From Micromonospora sp. NBC_01699 (GTDB lineage: Bacteria > Actinomycetota > Actinomycetes > Mycobacteriales > Micromonosporaceae), in assembly GCF_036250065.1 (NCBI RefSeq), contig NZ_CP109199.1, positions 2,232,001 to 2,296,000 of the forward strand: 64,000 bases of DNA, given 5' to 3'. Every line of letters begins with the position of its first letter. The first letter of the stretch is position 1. Position numbers and translations under genes: made by a program. A model generated the notes under the pieces. It did no database searches. It worked only from the letters and a program-made list of their open reading frames with translations, and had not been told where the DNA came from. Shown piece after piece: positions 29,810 to 38,249 of this stretch.

Positions 29810-30748
29810 TCAGGACGTGGTCAGCGGTACGGCGGAGCGGCGGCTGGCGTGCCAGGGGATGAGCAGCGCCTCGGCCAGCTCGACGATGACGAACAGCACG
29901 ATGCCGATCAGCGACATCAGGAACAGGTCGGCAAAGAGCAGCGCGGCGTCGAGGTTGCCGTTGGCCAGCAGCAGCACGTACCCGAGGCCCTCGTCGGCGC
30001 CGACGAACTCGCCGACCACCGCGCCGACCACCGCGAGGGTGACCGCCACCTTGAGGCCGGACATCAGGTGTGGCAGGGCGTTCGGGAAGCGGATCCGGCG
30101 GAACGTCTTCCACGGCCCGGCGCCCATCGTCGCGGCGAGGTCGATCAGCTCCGGGTCGGTCGACCGCAGGCCGGCGACGCCGGAGATCACCACCGGGAAG
30201 AACGCGATCAGTACGGCCAGCACGATCTTCGGGGTGAAGCCGACGCCGAACCAGACCACCAGCAGCGGGGCGATCGCGATCTTCGGGATGACCTGGGCGA
30301 ACAGCACTATCGGGTAGAGCGCCTTCTCCATCGTCGGCGAGTACGCGATCAGGATCGCGGTGCCGAGCCCGAGCAGGGCGGCGAGCACGAAACCGATGAC
30401 CGTCTCGTAGAGCGTGACGTAGGTGTTGCGGAGCAGGAAGGCCCACTGGTCGACCATCGTGGTCCAGACCTGGCCGGGCGTCGGCACCAGGTAGTTCGGT
30501 ACGTACTCGCGGGCGGCGACGAACCACCAGACGGCAAACAGCGCGGCGAGCAGGAGCGCGGGGCGCCACAGTGCGTCGGCCAGCCGACCGAGGCGACTGC
30601 CGAGGCTGCGGCGCGTACGCGGGCGGCGCTGCGGCGGTGACTGCGTGCCGGTGCGACCGGTGGGCCCGGTCGGGCGCTCGGCCGTTGTCGCCGTCGGCTG
30701 GACCGGGGCGGCGAGGTCGATCCCGTCGTCGACGGTGCGGTCGGACAC
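29810..30748 (-). CDS. ABC transporter permease (SsuC/ThiX type)
   Basis: A 312-aa membrane subunit. A long, polar, Pro/Arg-rich N-terminal tail of about 75 residues precedes six helices. The EAA-loop-like segment is ELIDLAATMGAGPWKTFRRIRFPNALPHL. The GTG start at 30748 is supported by GGAGGAG immediately upstream. It is the first gene of the operon permease - binding lipoprotein - ATPase - NCS1-like permease. A LacI-type palindrome lies about 76 bp upstream. Confidence 0.9.
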   Translation of the reverse strand: MSDRTVDDGIDLAAPVQPTATTAERPTGPTGRTGTQSPPQRRPRTRRSLGSRLGRLADALWRPALLLAALFAVWWFVAAREYVPNYLVPTPGQVWTTMVDQWAFLLRNTYVTLYETVIGFVLAALLGLGTAILIAYSPTMEKALYPIVLFAQVIPKIAIAPLLVVWFGVGFTPKIVLAVLIAFFPVVISGVAGLRSTDPELIDLAATMGAGPWKTFRRIRFPNALPHLMSGLKVAVTLAVVGAVVGEFVGADEGLGYVLLLANGNLDAALLFADLFLMSLIGIVLFVIVELAEALLIPWHASRRSAVPLTTS

Positions 30749-30823
30749 GGGCACTCCTCCTCGGTGATCGGGTGTCCCGTCAGGATGGTCGGGGGCCGGT
30801 GCGGGTACGGGCGCTCGGGGGCG

Positions 30824-30837
30824 GGCAAGCGCTTTCT
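30824..30837. promoter_or_regulatory. LacI-type operator variant, site 2
   Basis: GGCAAGCGCTTTCT matches the perfect site at 26597-26610 in 12 of 14 positions. It lies in the divergent spacer between the ABC operon and the F420-reductase gene. Confidence 0.55.
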
Positions 30838-30866
30838 CGGGACAGTAGAAGCCCTGTACCGCTTTG

Positions 30867-30880
30867 GGCAAGGGCTTTCC
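30867..30880. promoter_or_regulatory. LacI-type operator variant, site 3
   Basis: GGCAAGGGCTTTCC matches the perfect site in 12 of 14 positions. Its start is 43 bp from the start of site 2, about four helical turns, in the same divergent spacer. Confidence 0.55.
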
Positions 30881-30881
30881 C

Positions 30882-30907
30882 ATAACGATCATCGATGCGA
30901 TCGTTAT
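30882..30907. promoter_or_regulatory. 26-bp dyad ATAACGATC-N8-GATCGTTAT
   Basis: A perfect 9-bp inverted repeat with an 8-base ATCGATGC centre, directly after LacI-type site 3 and before the reductase gene. It is AT-rich against the background, which suits an operator for a dimeric TetR-, MarR- or GntR-type protein. Confidence 0.5.
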
Positions 30908-31013
30908 CGATCGGTGCCGGGTCCGACGGGCCACGCCCCGGACCGACGGGCGTGGCGGACGGAACACTCCGGCGCGGGGAATGCGGCCGACCGACCGGGG
31001 GTTGGGGCCAGAC

Positions 31014-31682
31014 ATGACAACTGTTGGACTGATCGGCAGCGGAAACATCGGCGGCACCGTGGCTAGGCTGGCGATCGCCGCCGGCTACGACGTGGTGCTG
31101 AGCAACTCGCGCGGGCCGGAGACGCTCCAGACACTCGTCGACGAACTCGGGCCCGGGGCGCGCGCGGCGACGCCGGCCGAGGCTGCCGAGGCCGGGGACC
31201 TGGTGGTGGTCTCCATCCCGCTGAAGGCGTACCGCAGCGTGCCGGTGGAGCCGCTGGCGGGCAAGGTCGTGATCGACACGAACAACTACTACCCGGAACG
31301 CGACGGGCAGATCGCGGAACTCGACGACGACTCGACCACCAGCAGCGAGCTGTTGCAGCAGCACCTGCCGGCGGCCAGGGTGGTCAAGGGCTTCAACAAC
31401 ATCTACTACGTCCACCTCCAGGCGCTGGCCCGACCGGTCGGTGCCGCCGACCGCAGCGCGCTGGCCGTCGCCGGGGACGACCCGGCCGCGAAGGCGACCG
31501 TGACCGCGTTCTTCGACGCGATCGGCTACGACACCGTCGACGCCGGGCCGCTCGTCGAGGGCCGCCGCTTCGCGCCCGGCACCAGGGCGTACGGCGATTC
31601 GTACACCGGTGGGAAGCCCGACTTCTGGCAGGTGCCGGCCGTGTCGGTCGACGCCGACACGCTCCGCGCCCTGCTCGGCTGA
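31014..31682 (+). CDS. F420-dependent NADP reductase-family protein
   Basis: A 222-aa Rossmann-fold oxidoreductase of the NADPH:F420 oxidoreductase-like family. The N-terminal nucleotide motif is VGLIGSGNIGGTVARLAI; the second is VVVSIPLKAYRSVP, followed by KVVIDTNNYYPERDGQ and VVKGFNNIYYVHL. These enzymes reduce or oxidise NADP with F420 or a related substrate; small members like this are often not true F420 reductases. The ATG follows a Gly/Arg-coding upstream frame that is not used. It is divergent from the ABC operon. Confidence 0.85.
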   Translation: MTTVGLIGSGNIGGTVARLAIAAGYDVVLSNSRGPETLQTLVDELGPGARAATPAEAAEAGDLVVVSIPLKAYRSVPVEPLAGKVVIDTNNYYPERDGQIAELDDDSTTSSELLQQHLPAARVVKGFNNIYYVHLQALARPVGAADRSALAVAGDDPAAKATVTAFFDAIGYDTVDAGPLVEGRRFAPGTRAYGDSYTGGKPDFWQVPAVSVDADTLRALLG

Positions 31683-31762
31683 CTCCGCTGTGGGCGACGC
31701 ACCTCGGGTGCGTCGCCCACCCCGCTCCCGGTGGTGGTATGGGCATCGGGAGGTGACAGCTC

Positions 31763-32068
31763 GTGACCGGTCTGTCGACAGTGGAAGACCTTCGTACCCG
31801 TGGTGACAGCGACGACCTGACCGCCGTGCACCGCAACGACCAACGGTGGCGCTGCGTCGACTGCCACGGCGAATGGCCGTGCCCGGTCATCCGGCGTCGC
31901 CTGCTCGTGCTCTACCGGCGGGAACCGGCCAGACTGCGCATCTACCTACGCCACTTCCACGACCGGGCCATGCTGGAGCTGCCCGAGTTGTCGACCCGAC
32001 AGCTCGACGCCCGCTTCTTCGGCTGGATCCCCGACCCGAACGCCGGTCGACGGCGGCGACCGACCTGA
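31763..32068 (+). CDS. Small WPC-motif protein, first of two paralogues
   Basis: A 101-aa protein with an N-terminal polar part and the motif WRCVDCHGEWPCPVIRRRLL, then a charged helix and LDARFFGWIPDP. The gene at 56220-56501 has the same layout: WRC-x-D-xxx-EWPC-x-V/F-x-RRR, then a helical region and ETRFIGWVHDP. Such small proteins recur in Micromonosporaceae and are sometimes labelled flavin reductase, without evidence that I know of. GGGAGG precedes the GTG. The paired Cys of WRCVDC and WPC may bind metal. Confidence 0.7.
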   Translation: MTGLSTVEDLRTRGDSDDLTAVHRNDQRWRCVDCHGEWPCPVIRRRLLVLYRREPARLRIYLRHFHDRAMLELPELSTRQLDARFFGWIPDPNAGRRRRPT

Positions 32069-32080
32069 CGGGTCGGCACC

Positions 32081-32818
32081 TCAGTGCACCGGGTAGGTGT
32101 CCAGCAGCCCGCACATGCCCTGCCGGCCCTGCTCGCGCGGCTCGGCGAACCCGTACACGGCCGCGTCCGCCAGGTGCGGCGCCTCCCCCCGGGCGAGCGC
32201 GTCCAACTGCCGACCGGTCTGCTCGGCCGCCCGTAGCGCGCCCTCGCGCCAGCGCCCCCGCCAGGCGTCGAGCTGCGGCTGGACCAGTCGGATCGCGGCG
32301 GCGTGGAATTCCCGCAACGGCGCCGGGTCGCCGCCGGTCACGCTGTCGCGGAGCGCCTCGAAGCCGCGCACCGCGAGGTCACGTCGGGCGTACGCGGCCG
32401 CCGGGTCGCCGCCGGGCGCACCGCCTCCGGGCAGGGCCACGGCGGAGGCGTACGCGGCCCGGTCGGCGAGCACCTCCGGGGGCAGGGTCAACACGGCGTC
32501 CCCGGCCTCCGGCAGCCCACTGTTCTGCATCAGTACGACGATCTCCAGCCCGCCGTGGTTGACCAGGCGGTGGATGGTGCCCGGGGCGAACCAGACCACC
32601 GAGCCGGGGCGCAGCGGCGTCTCGGCGTACCCGCTCAGGGTCAGCGTCTGCACCAGCCCGGCGCCGGCCGCCACCACGTACGCCTCGGCGCAGCACAGGT
32701 GCAGGTGCGGCGTACCGCCGACGGCGCCGTCCGGGGCGACGGTGTCGTAGACGCAGAGCCGGGAGACACCGACTCCACCGGGCAGGGGCAGGGGAAACGG
32801 GGCGGACTGGCCGTTCAT
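32081..32818 (-). CDS. Cupin-domain protein
   Basis: A 245-aa protein with an N-terminal cupin barrel. GTPHLHLCCAEAYVVAAG carries metal-type His residues, and PGSVVWFAPGTIHRLVNHGG is the second cupin motif. The C-terminal half is helical, Ala/Arg-rich and of unknown role. Cupins of this form are often sugar-phosphate isomerases or small-molecule-binding proteins. The start is the ATG at 32818, and a LacI-type palindrome sits 18 bp upstream, between it and the divergent lacI-type gene. Confidence 0.8.
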   Translation of the reverse strand: MNGQSAPFPLPLPGGVGVSRLCVYDTVAPDGAVGGTPHLHLCCAEAYVVAAGAGLVQTLTLSGYAETPLRPGSVVWFAPGTIHRLVNHGGLEIVVLMQNSGLPEAGDAVLTLPPEVLADRAAYASAVALPGGGAPGGDPAAAYARRDLAVRGFEALRDSVTGGDPAPLREFHAAAIRLVQPQLDAWRGRWREGALRAAEQTGRQLDALARGEAPHLADAAVYGFAEPREQGRQGMCGLLDTYPVH

Positions 32819-32835
32819 GCGGACCACCGTTCATG

Positions 32836-32849
32836 GGAAAGGGTTTTCC
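32836..32849. promoter_or_regulatory. LacI-type operator variant, site 4
   Basis: GGAAAGGGTTTTCC matches the perfect site in 12 of 14 positions and lies between the cupin gene and the LacI-family gene. Confidence 0.55.
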
Positions 32850-32932
32850 TGCGGCCCGTCTGACGCTAGTCTCCGGCGTTGACGACCGTCAACGCGTACG
32901 CGTGCCGGAGCTGGTCCGGACGGAGGCCGCCG

Positions 32933-33982
32933 ATGACCACACTCGCCGACGTCGCCCGGCTGGCCGGGGTGTCCCCGGCGACCGTGTCCCGGATCGTCAG
33001 TCGCAGTTCCCGCCGGGTCGCGCCCGAGTTGCGGGAGCGGGTGTTGGCGGCGGTCGAGGAACTCCAATACGTCCCGAACGCACACGCCCAACTACTCGCC
33101 CGCAACCACCGATCCGCCGTCGGCGTCATCGTCCACGACGTATCCGACCCCTACTTCGCCGAAATCACCCGCGGACTCCAACGCATCGCCACCGAACACG
33201 GCCGACTCGTCATCATCTGCAACACCTACCGCGACCCCGACAAAGAACTCGAATACGTCGAACTCCTCCGCGCCCACCAAGCCGCCGCCATCATCCTCGC
33301 CGGCAGCGGCCACCACAACGAAACCTTCACCAACACCCTCGACGCCAAACTCCGCGTCTACCAAGCCACCGGCGGCCACATCGCCGTCATCGGCCGCCAC
33401 GAACACACCGGCCACGCCGTCATCCCCGCCAACGAAACCGGCGGCTACCTCATCGGCACCGAACTCTACGCACTCGGCCACACCCACCTCGGCGTCATCG
33501 CCGGCCCCAAACACCTCACCACCACCACCGACCGCCTCACCGGCCTACGCCACGCCGCCCGCGACCACGGCCACAAACTCCCCACCCGCAACATCGCCTA
33601 CGCCAACTTCGACCGCGACGGCGGCGCCACCGCCACCGCCCACCTCCTCGACACCCAACCCCACCTCACCGCCATCGCCGCCCTCAACGACACCATGGCC
33701 ATCGGCGCCCTCGCCCTCCTACGCACCCGCGGCATCAAAGTCCCCCAACACATCAGCATCACCGGCTTCGACGACATGCCCATCGCCCGCGACGTCACCC
33801 CCACCCTCACCACCGTCCGCCTCCCCCTCGCCGACATGGGCGCCCGCGCCATGACCCTCGCCCTGCAACCGCCGGAACCGAACCACGCCGAACAGATCCC
33901 GGCCGAACTCATCCGCCGCCAGAGCACCGCCCCACCGCCGCCAACTCACACGACCCCGAAACCGCTGCGCAGCAACCCGTGA
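32933..33982 (+). CDS. LacI-family transcriptional regulator
   Basis: A 349-aa regulator. The HTH TLADVARLAGVSPATVSRIVS is at the N-terminus and the periplasmic-binding-protein-like ligand domain follows (VGVIVHDVSDPYFAEITRGL). It probably binds the four GGAAAG-GCTTTCC palindromes in this window, including one in its own upstream region (inference). The ATG at 32933 has CGGAGG upstream. Codon use changes sharply near codon 45: from there to about 33860 third positions are almost all C and the strand is G-poor (CTC, CGC, CAA, AAA), unlike the HTH part and every neighbour. Confidence 0.93.
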   Translation: MTTLADVARLAGVSPATVSRIVSRSSRRVAPELRERVLAAVEELQYVPNAHAQLLARNHRSAVGVIVHDVSDPYFAEITRGLQRIATEHGRLVIICNTYRDPDKELEYVELLRAHQAAAIILAGSGHHNETFTNTLDAKLRVYQATGGHIAVIGRHEHTGHAVIPANETGGYLIGTELYALGHTHLGVIAGPKHLTTTTDRLTGLRHAARDHGHKLPTRNIAYANFDRDGGATATAHLLDTQPHLTAIAALNDTMAIGALALLRTRGIKVPQHISITGFDDMPIARDVTPTLTTVRLPLADMGARAMTLALQPPEPNHAEQIPAELIRRQSTAPPPPTHTTPKPLRSNP

Positions 33983-34021
33983 TCACGATTCCGTACGCCA
34001 ATTGATTCCGCTCCGACCACT

Positions 34022-35563
34022 GTGGAAGCATGCGCCTGGGCAGCAAACACGACGCTTCGGGGAGTACGCGCGCAGCGGCAGTTCGGTACCAAGGTCACCT
34101 ATGTCGAGGTACGCAAACTCGTAGCGGACGCCGGTTCGGACAGCGCCGTGATCCAGGCCGTCGACCGTCTCCTCTCGGCCGGTCTGATCCTCTCGCCGGT
34201 GCTGCTGGGACCGGCCGCGGTGCCGTCGCTCGGGCTCTTCGACATGAAAAACGATCTTGTGTTACGCGCCAACGAAGTTGCCCGAAAGCTGGTCGGCCGT
34301 AACGGCACCTTCCTGGAACGCAGCGAATCCCTCGCCGCCGGGCACTTCCTGATCACCTACACCGCGTTTTTCTCCGCGTATGACGAGATTGTGGGCCCGT
34401 TGCTCGCGCCGTTGAAGCTGTCCGACGCGGAGCGTGAGTACACCCTCCAGCGGCATACGACCGAGCGCGTCTCCGAACCCAGAGAGCCTTCGACCGATCC
34501 GTACGCCGGTCTTCCGCCGGTATCCCTTCCGCATCCAACGGCGACGTTCGGCACCGAGGACCAGGAACGGCTGACGCTGTATCGGGGAATGAGCCAGCAG
34601 CTGGCTCTCACTTTTCATCGCCTCGACCTCGCAGACAGGGTTGAGGCCACTCAACGGGAGATGATTGAGCAGCGGATCGGGGGCCTGCCCAACCTTGCCG
34701 TCCGCTACTACTACGCCCAGTATCTCGATCTCATGCTCAGCAACCGTGACTTCTTCACCTGGGCCACCATGTACGAACACGCCAAGACCCAGTCGCTGAT
34801 CGTGGACCAGGCGGCCGAAACAAACGAGCAATTGCGGGCAGTGCTGGGCGCGATCGTCGGCCTTGACGTCGGACTCCGTCGGCTGGCGCACTCGATCCGC
34901 GCACTGCAACCGGCGCGGCCCTCCGCGCCCGGCTCGGCAGACACGAAACGGGTGACGGCGGCGCTCGCCGCCGTCTACGCGGCGCGAATCGAAGAGCCGA
35001 TCATCAAGGACGACTACGACGACCCGGACGGTGGACCAGCACTGGCTTACCCCAGTAAGGCCGAGGCGTTCGTTCCGCAGGCGTACCGGACGGTTCGTTA
35101 CGCCAGTCGGCAGCTCAACCTTGAGGACGAGCGCGTTTGGAATGCGGCGAGTAGGCAGGAAGACCTGGCCGGGTTCGTCGTGCGGTACCTCTCCTCGCCG
35201 TACAGCACGGAGGCGCCGCTGCTCGTCCTCGGTCAAGCGGGCTCTGGTAAGTCGTTGCTCACCGAGGTGATCGCGGCCCGGCTCGCGCCGCCCGCGTTCA
35301 ACGTGGTCCGGATCGAGCTGCGCGACATCGACCCGGAGACGAAGTTCCAGAGCCAGATCGAGGGCCAGATCTACGACGACTCGGGCGACGAGGTCAACTG
35401 GGCGGTGTTCGCCGAGAGCCTGGCCGACAACCCGCTCGTGATCATCCTTGACGGCTACGACGAGCTGCTACAGGCCAACGGACGGGTGTTCAGTAACTAT
35501 CTCGAAGAGGTGCACCGGTTCCAACGGCGCGAGGCGCAGGTCGGCCGGTCCGGATCGTGGTGA
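34022..35563 (+). CDS. STAND/NACHT NTPase, N-terminal fragment with P-loop
   Basis: A 513-aa first half of a bacterial NACHT protein. It has an N-terminal helical region (about 1-135, with VEVRKLVADAGSDSAVIQAV) resembling the helical effector/sensor modules placed before NACHT domains. A long helical linker follows, then Walker A at about residue 405 (VLGQAGSGKSLL) and Walker B at about 472 (LVIILDGYDELLQ). The frame ends with an alternative tail before the next NACHT motif. GTG at 34022 is the only upstream start and has no clear ribosome-binding site. The downstream frame continues the same domain, so this is probably one broken gene. NACHT proteins of this kind can serve in antiphage defence. 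Confidence 0.85.
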   Translation: MEACAWAANTTLRGVRAQRQFGTKVTYVEVRKLVADAGSDSAVIQAVDRLLSAGLILSPVLLGPAAVPSLGLFDMKNDLVLRANEVARKLVGRNGTFLERSESLAAGHFLITYTAFFSAYDEIVGPLLAPLKLSDAEREYTLQRHTTERVSEPREPSTDPYAGLPPVSLPHPTATFGTEDQERLTLYRGMSQQLALTFHRLDLADRVEATQREMIEQRIGGLPNLAVRYYYAQYLDLMLSNRDFFTWATMYEHAKTQSLIVDQAAETNEQLRAVLGAIVGLDVGLRRLAHSIRALQPARPSAPGSADTKRVTAALAAVYAARIEEPIIKDDYDDPDGGPALAYPSKAEAFVPQAYRTVRYASRQLNLEDERVWNAASRQEDLAGFVVRYLSSPYSTEAPLLVLGQAGSGKSLLTEVIAARLAPPAFNVVRIELRDIDPETKFQSQIEGQIYDDSGDEVNWAVFAESLADNPLVIILDGYDELLQANGRVFSNYLEEVHRFQRREAQVGRSGSW

Positions 35564-38130
35564 CGAGCCGGATAACGCTGATCGACAAGGCGGTCATCCC
35601 GATCGGTTCGTCGGTACTGCGCCTGGAAGAGTTCGACGAGTCACGGCGTCGGGAATGGAGCAAGACCTGGAACGCCGTCAACGCGGGCTACTTCGAGCAG
35701 ACCCAGGTGCGGCCGTTCGATCTGCCGGAAGTGGGCAGACTGGTTGACCTGGCCCGTCAACCGCTACTGCTGCTGATGCTCGCGCTCTACGATTCCCAGG
35801 CCAACCAGCTCGGCGATGTCAACCTGGACCAGACCATGCTCTATCACAGTCTGCTCAGCCGCTTCGTGGAACGGGAGCGGACAAAAGGCGAGGCTGGCCC
35901 GCGGTTCAAAGCACTCCCGCCCGCTGAGCGTCAGGCGTTGATTGACGCCGATCTCGGACGGCTCGGCGTGGCCGCCATGGGTATGTTCAACCGGCAGGCG
36001 CTCCACCTGAACCGCAGGGACCTGAACGCGGAGATTGCCTACTTCGATACCGGGCAAACCGTGCCGACCCGAGCGGGTGCCGTGCCGCTCACCCAGGCCG
36101 ATCTCCTGTTGGGGATCTTCTTCTTCATCCACGAGTCGCGGAGCCGGTCGGGCGACCCGGACGACTTCTCGCAGGGCGAGGCCGCCGCGTTCGAGTTCCT
36201 GCACAACACCTTCGGTGAGTTTCTCGCGGCGGACTTTCTCCTACGGCAGGTCCTCGCCCACAGTGAGCGGGTTTCCGACCTGCGGAAAAATCCCGGGTTG
36301 GCAACGGTGTTGCAGGAGCAGTTGACGCTCCCGGACAAGAACTGGTTCGCCTGTCTCTCGTACACGGTGCTACACAGCCGTCCGGTGGTGCTGGAGATGC
36401 TGCGTGAGTGGCTACCGCACCGGCTGGCCCAAGTCGGCCGTGATCGGGCGGAGATCGCCACCTGCCTCCGTCTGGTCGTGGACCGGCAGTTGGAGGACAT
36501 TCTCCATGCCGCACCCCCGTCCTGGTTTACCGCCGGCGCGGACAAGACGCCGTACGAGCCTGTCGCGCTGCTGGGCCATTTGTCGATCTACACGCTGAAC
36601 CTGGTGGTCCTGGCAGCGGTCGTCGGCGACGACGCGTACGAGTTCCGCGATTCCAATCCGGGCGGCGGCGGTGCCACCACTCGTCCGTGGGATCGCTTGA
36701 TCCAGCAGTGGCGGTCATGGTTCTCGCTCGATGCGATGGCCGGTGTGACCGCCGCGCTGCGGACCGAGCGTGCCAGGGAGGTTGTCCTCATATGGCCCCA
36801 AATTAGCCGACCCGTGCCGCTAAATAGGTCGTCGGTCGAGGCACTACTGAACCTGAGCGAGGCACTGTCGGATGACCTATCCACTGGTCTCGCCGGTCTT
36901 GCGATGGAACGCCTGCACGGGCTGTCGTCGAGCAGGACAATGAGTGTGCTCGACGCGCTCGAACGACAGGGGATAGACGCATCGGTAGAGCGGCTGGCGC
37001 ACGCGGCACGTCAGGATCGGACTGCACTGTATCGGACACGATTCCAGACGACGTTGTGGAACGTAGTCGGATACGCGTCGGCCCTGTCTTCCACCGACGA
37101 TCTGCGCCCAGGCTCGGTCTGGAGCGTGTTCGAACTACTGCAAGCGTCCGGCGGGCCGGAGGCAATTCTCCATCGAAATCCGGTGCGCCACGCCGACCTC
37201 CCTAAGCGCCTTGTCACCCTGTCGCCCTATGAGGTGGCCCTACTGACCGGGGTCAAGAGCAGGTTCGAGCCGCTCTGGCAGAACGATCTTATTGGCAAAG
37301 TGACGATGTCGATGCCCGAGCTGCTTCAAACGCCGCTGGCTGCCCCATTGTTACGGGCGGCGCGCTTGCGGGCGCGGACCTGGGGATACGAATCTCTCTC
37401 CGAGATGCTTCGTCAAGTTGAGCCTGGGCCGGCCCTTGACGTCGAGACAGCAATCGAGTATGCCCGCGCCTGCGTCGAGTTTTTGGCGCCAAGCTGGAAC
37501 AGCAATGCCGATGAGGTGCTCGCGGTCCAGTTGAGTTCCGCCACAAGCCTCATGCAGGTTCCGGTTCTGTCCTGGATCGAACTGCTTGAGATTGTGGGGA
37601 CGGAAGATACCGCGTTACCCCGATCGGCCTCGCTCCTACGTGACCTCAGCGTTCAACTGCTGTCGAGCGGTGAAAATGGTAGCCGAGAACTATTGACGGC
37701 GATGACCCTGGACGGGGAAGCCTGGGAACAACGACGTGGAAACCGTGATGGCGAAAGTCGAGCGTTGCGCGCTGTCGATGACGTATTGGCTCGCAGGATC
37801 CTGGTGGTCCTCCTTCGGGCGGCCCGACGTTGGGATAAGGGACAACACCTGCTCTTGTTCGTCAGAAATATGCTGCTCGACACGCCCACTCTCGGAGAGC
37901 CCTTCGACCCCTTTGACCCCTTCAACTCATTCGACCCCTTCGACCCCCTCGAAGCGGACGGTGGCAGTCCGGAACTGAGGTGGATTCGGCGCCTGGTCCA
38001 CGGGGGCGGCAGGGCCTCGGATCAGTACGTCCTCACTGTCGGTACGGCGAACGACCTTGCCTGGCTGGAGGCTCAGGTCACCGGTGAGCAGGGCGCGGCA
38101 CCGCCGCCGGAACCGCGATCTGGCTCCTAA
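35557..38130 (+). CDS. STAND/NACHT NTPase, C-terminal fragment
   Basis: An 857-aa continuation of the NACHT protein. It opens with the sensor-type VVTSRITLIDKAVIP and LEEFDESRRREW, both of which normally belong directly after Walker B, then a winged-helix-like and long helical sensor region with no family I can name. The frame is -1 relative to the upstream gene. Both frames are open together only from 35497 to 35560, and a GTGA overlap at 35560-35563 could couple translation. The C-terminus carries a five-unit repeat FDPFDPFNSFDPFDP. Composition is visibly less GC-rich than in the flanking lacI and hrpA. Confidence 0.8.
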   Translation: MVTSRITLIDKAVIPIGSSVLRLEEFDESRRREWSKTWNAVNAGYFEQTQVRPFDLPEVGRLVDLARQPLLLLMLALYDSQANQLGDVNLDQTMLYHSLLSRFVERERTKGEAGPRFKALPPAERQALIDADLGRLGVAAMGMFNRQALHLNRRDLNAEIAYFDTGQTVPTRAGAVPLTQADLLLGIFFFIHESRSRSGDPDDFSQGEAAAFEFLHNTFGEFLAADFLLRQVLAHSERVSDLRKNPGLATVLQEQLTLPDKNWFACLSYTVLHSRPVVLEMLREWLPHRLAQVGRDRAEIATCLRLVVDRQLEDILHAAPPSWFTAGADKTPYEPVALLGHLSIYTLNLVVLAAVVGDDAYEFRDSNPGGGGATTRPWDRLIQQWRSWFSLDAMAGVTAALRTERAREVVLIWPQISRPVPLNRSSVEALLNLSEALSDDLSTGLAGLAMERLHGLSSSRTMSVLDALERQGIDASVERLAHAARQDRTALYRTRFQTTLWNVVGYASALSSTDDLRPGSVWSVFELLQASGGPEAILHRNPVRHADLPKRLVTLSPYEVALLTGVKSRFEPLWQNDLIGKVTMSMPELLQTPLAAPLLRAARLRARTWGYESLSEMLRQVEPGPALDVETAIEYARACVEFLAPSWNSNADEVLAVQLSSATSLMQVPVLSWIELLEIVGTEDTALPRSASLLRDLSVQLLSSGENGSRELLTAMTLDGEAWEQRRGNRDGESRALRAVDDVLARRILVVLLRAARRWDKGQHLLLFVRNMLLDTPTLGEPFDPFDPFNSFDPFDPLEADGGSPELRWIRRLVHGGGRASDQYVLTVGTANDLAWLEAQVTGEQGAAPPPEPRSGS
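37903..37947 (+). repeat. Five 9-bp tandem units inside the NACHT C-terminus
   Basis: Units of TTCGACCCC (the second with one change, the third with two) encode F-D-P triplets near the protein end. The copy number may vary between strains. Confidence 0.75.
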
Positions 38131-38146
38131 GGAAAGGCAACCCTTA
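38128..38146. promoter_or_regulatory. Candidate iron box before the DUF1540 gene
   Basis: TAAGGAAAGGCAACCCTTA matches the DtxR/IdeR consensus in 13 of 19 positions and the siderophore-operon box at 43237-43255 in 15 of 19. It overlaps the stop codon of the NACHT gene and lies about 100 bp before the DUF1540 ATG. Confidence 0.4.
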
Positions 38147-38249
38147 TCGACTGGGAAGCGTGAAATACGCGGACCGATTGATTCGCCGAACCGGCTGCCG
38201 CCGCCAGCGGGCCGCTCTAACGTGTGGGGAAATAGGGAGAGGAAAACCC

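Noticed and set aside
35497-35563. Programmed -1 ribosomal frameshift joining the two NACHT halves
   Set aside because: No X-XXY-YYZ slippery heptamer is present in the only interval where both frames are open; a mutation, a read error or GTGA coupling is more likely.
37903-37947. Possible CRISPR or repeat array
   Set aside because: Units are contiguous 9-mers in frame with a protein, with no spacers.
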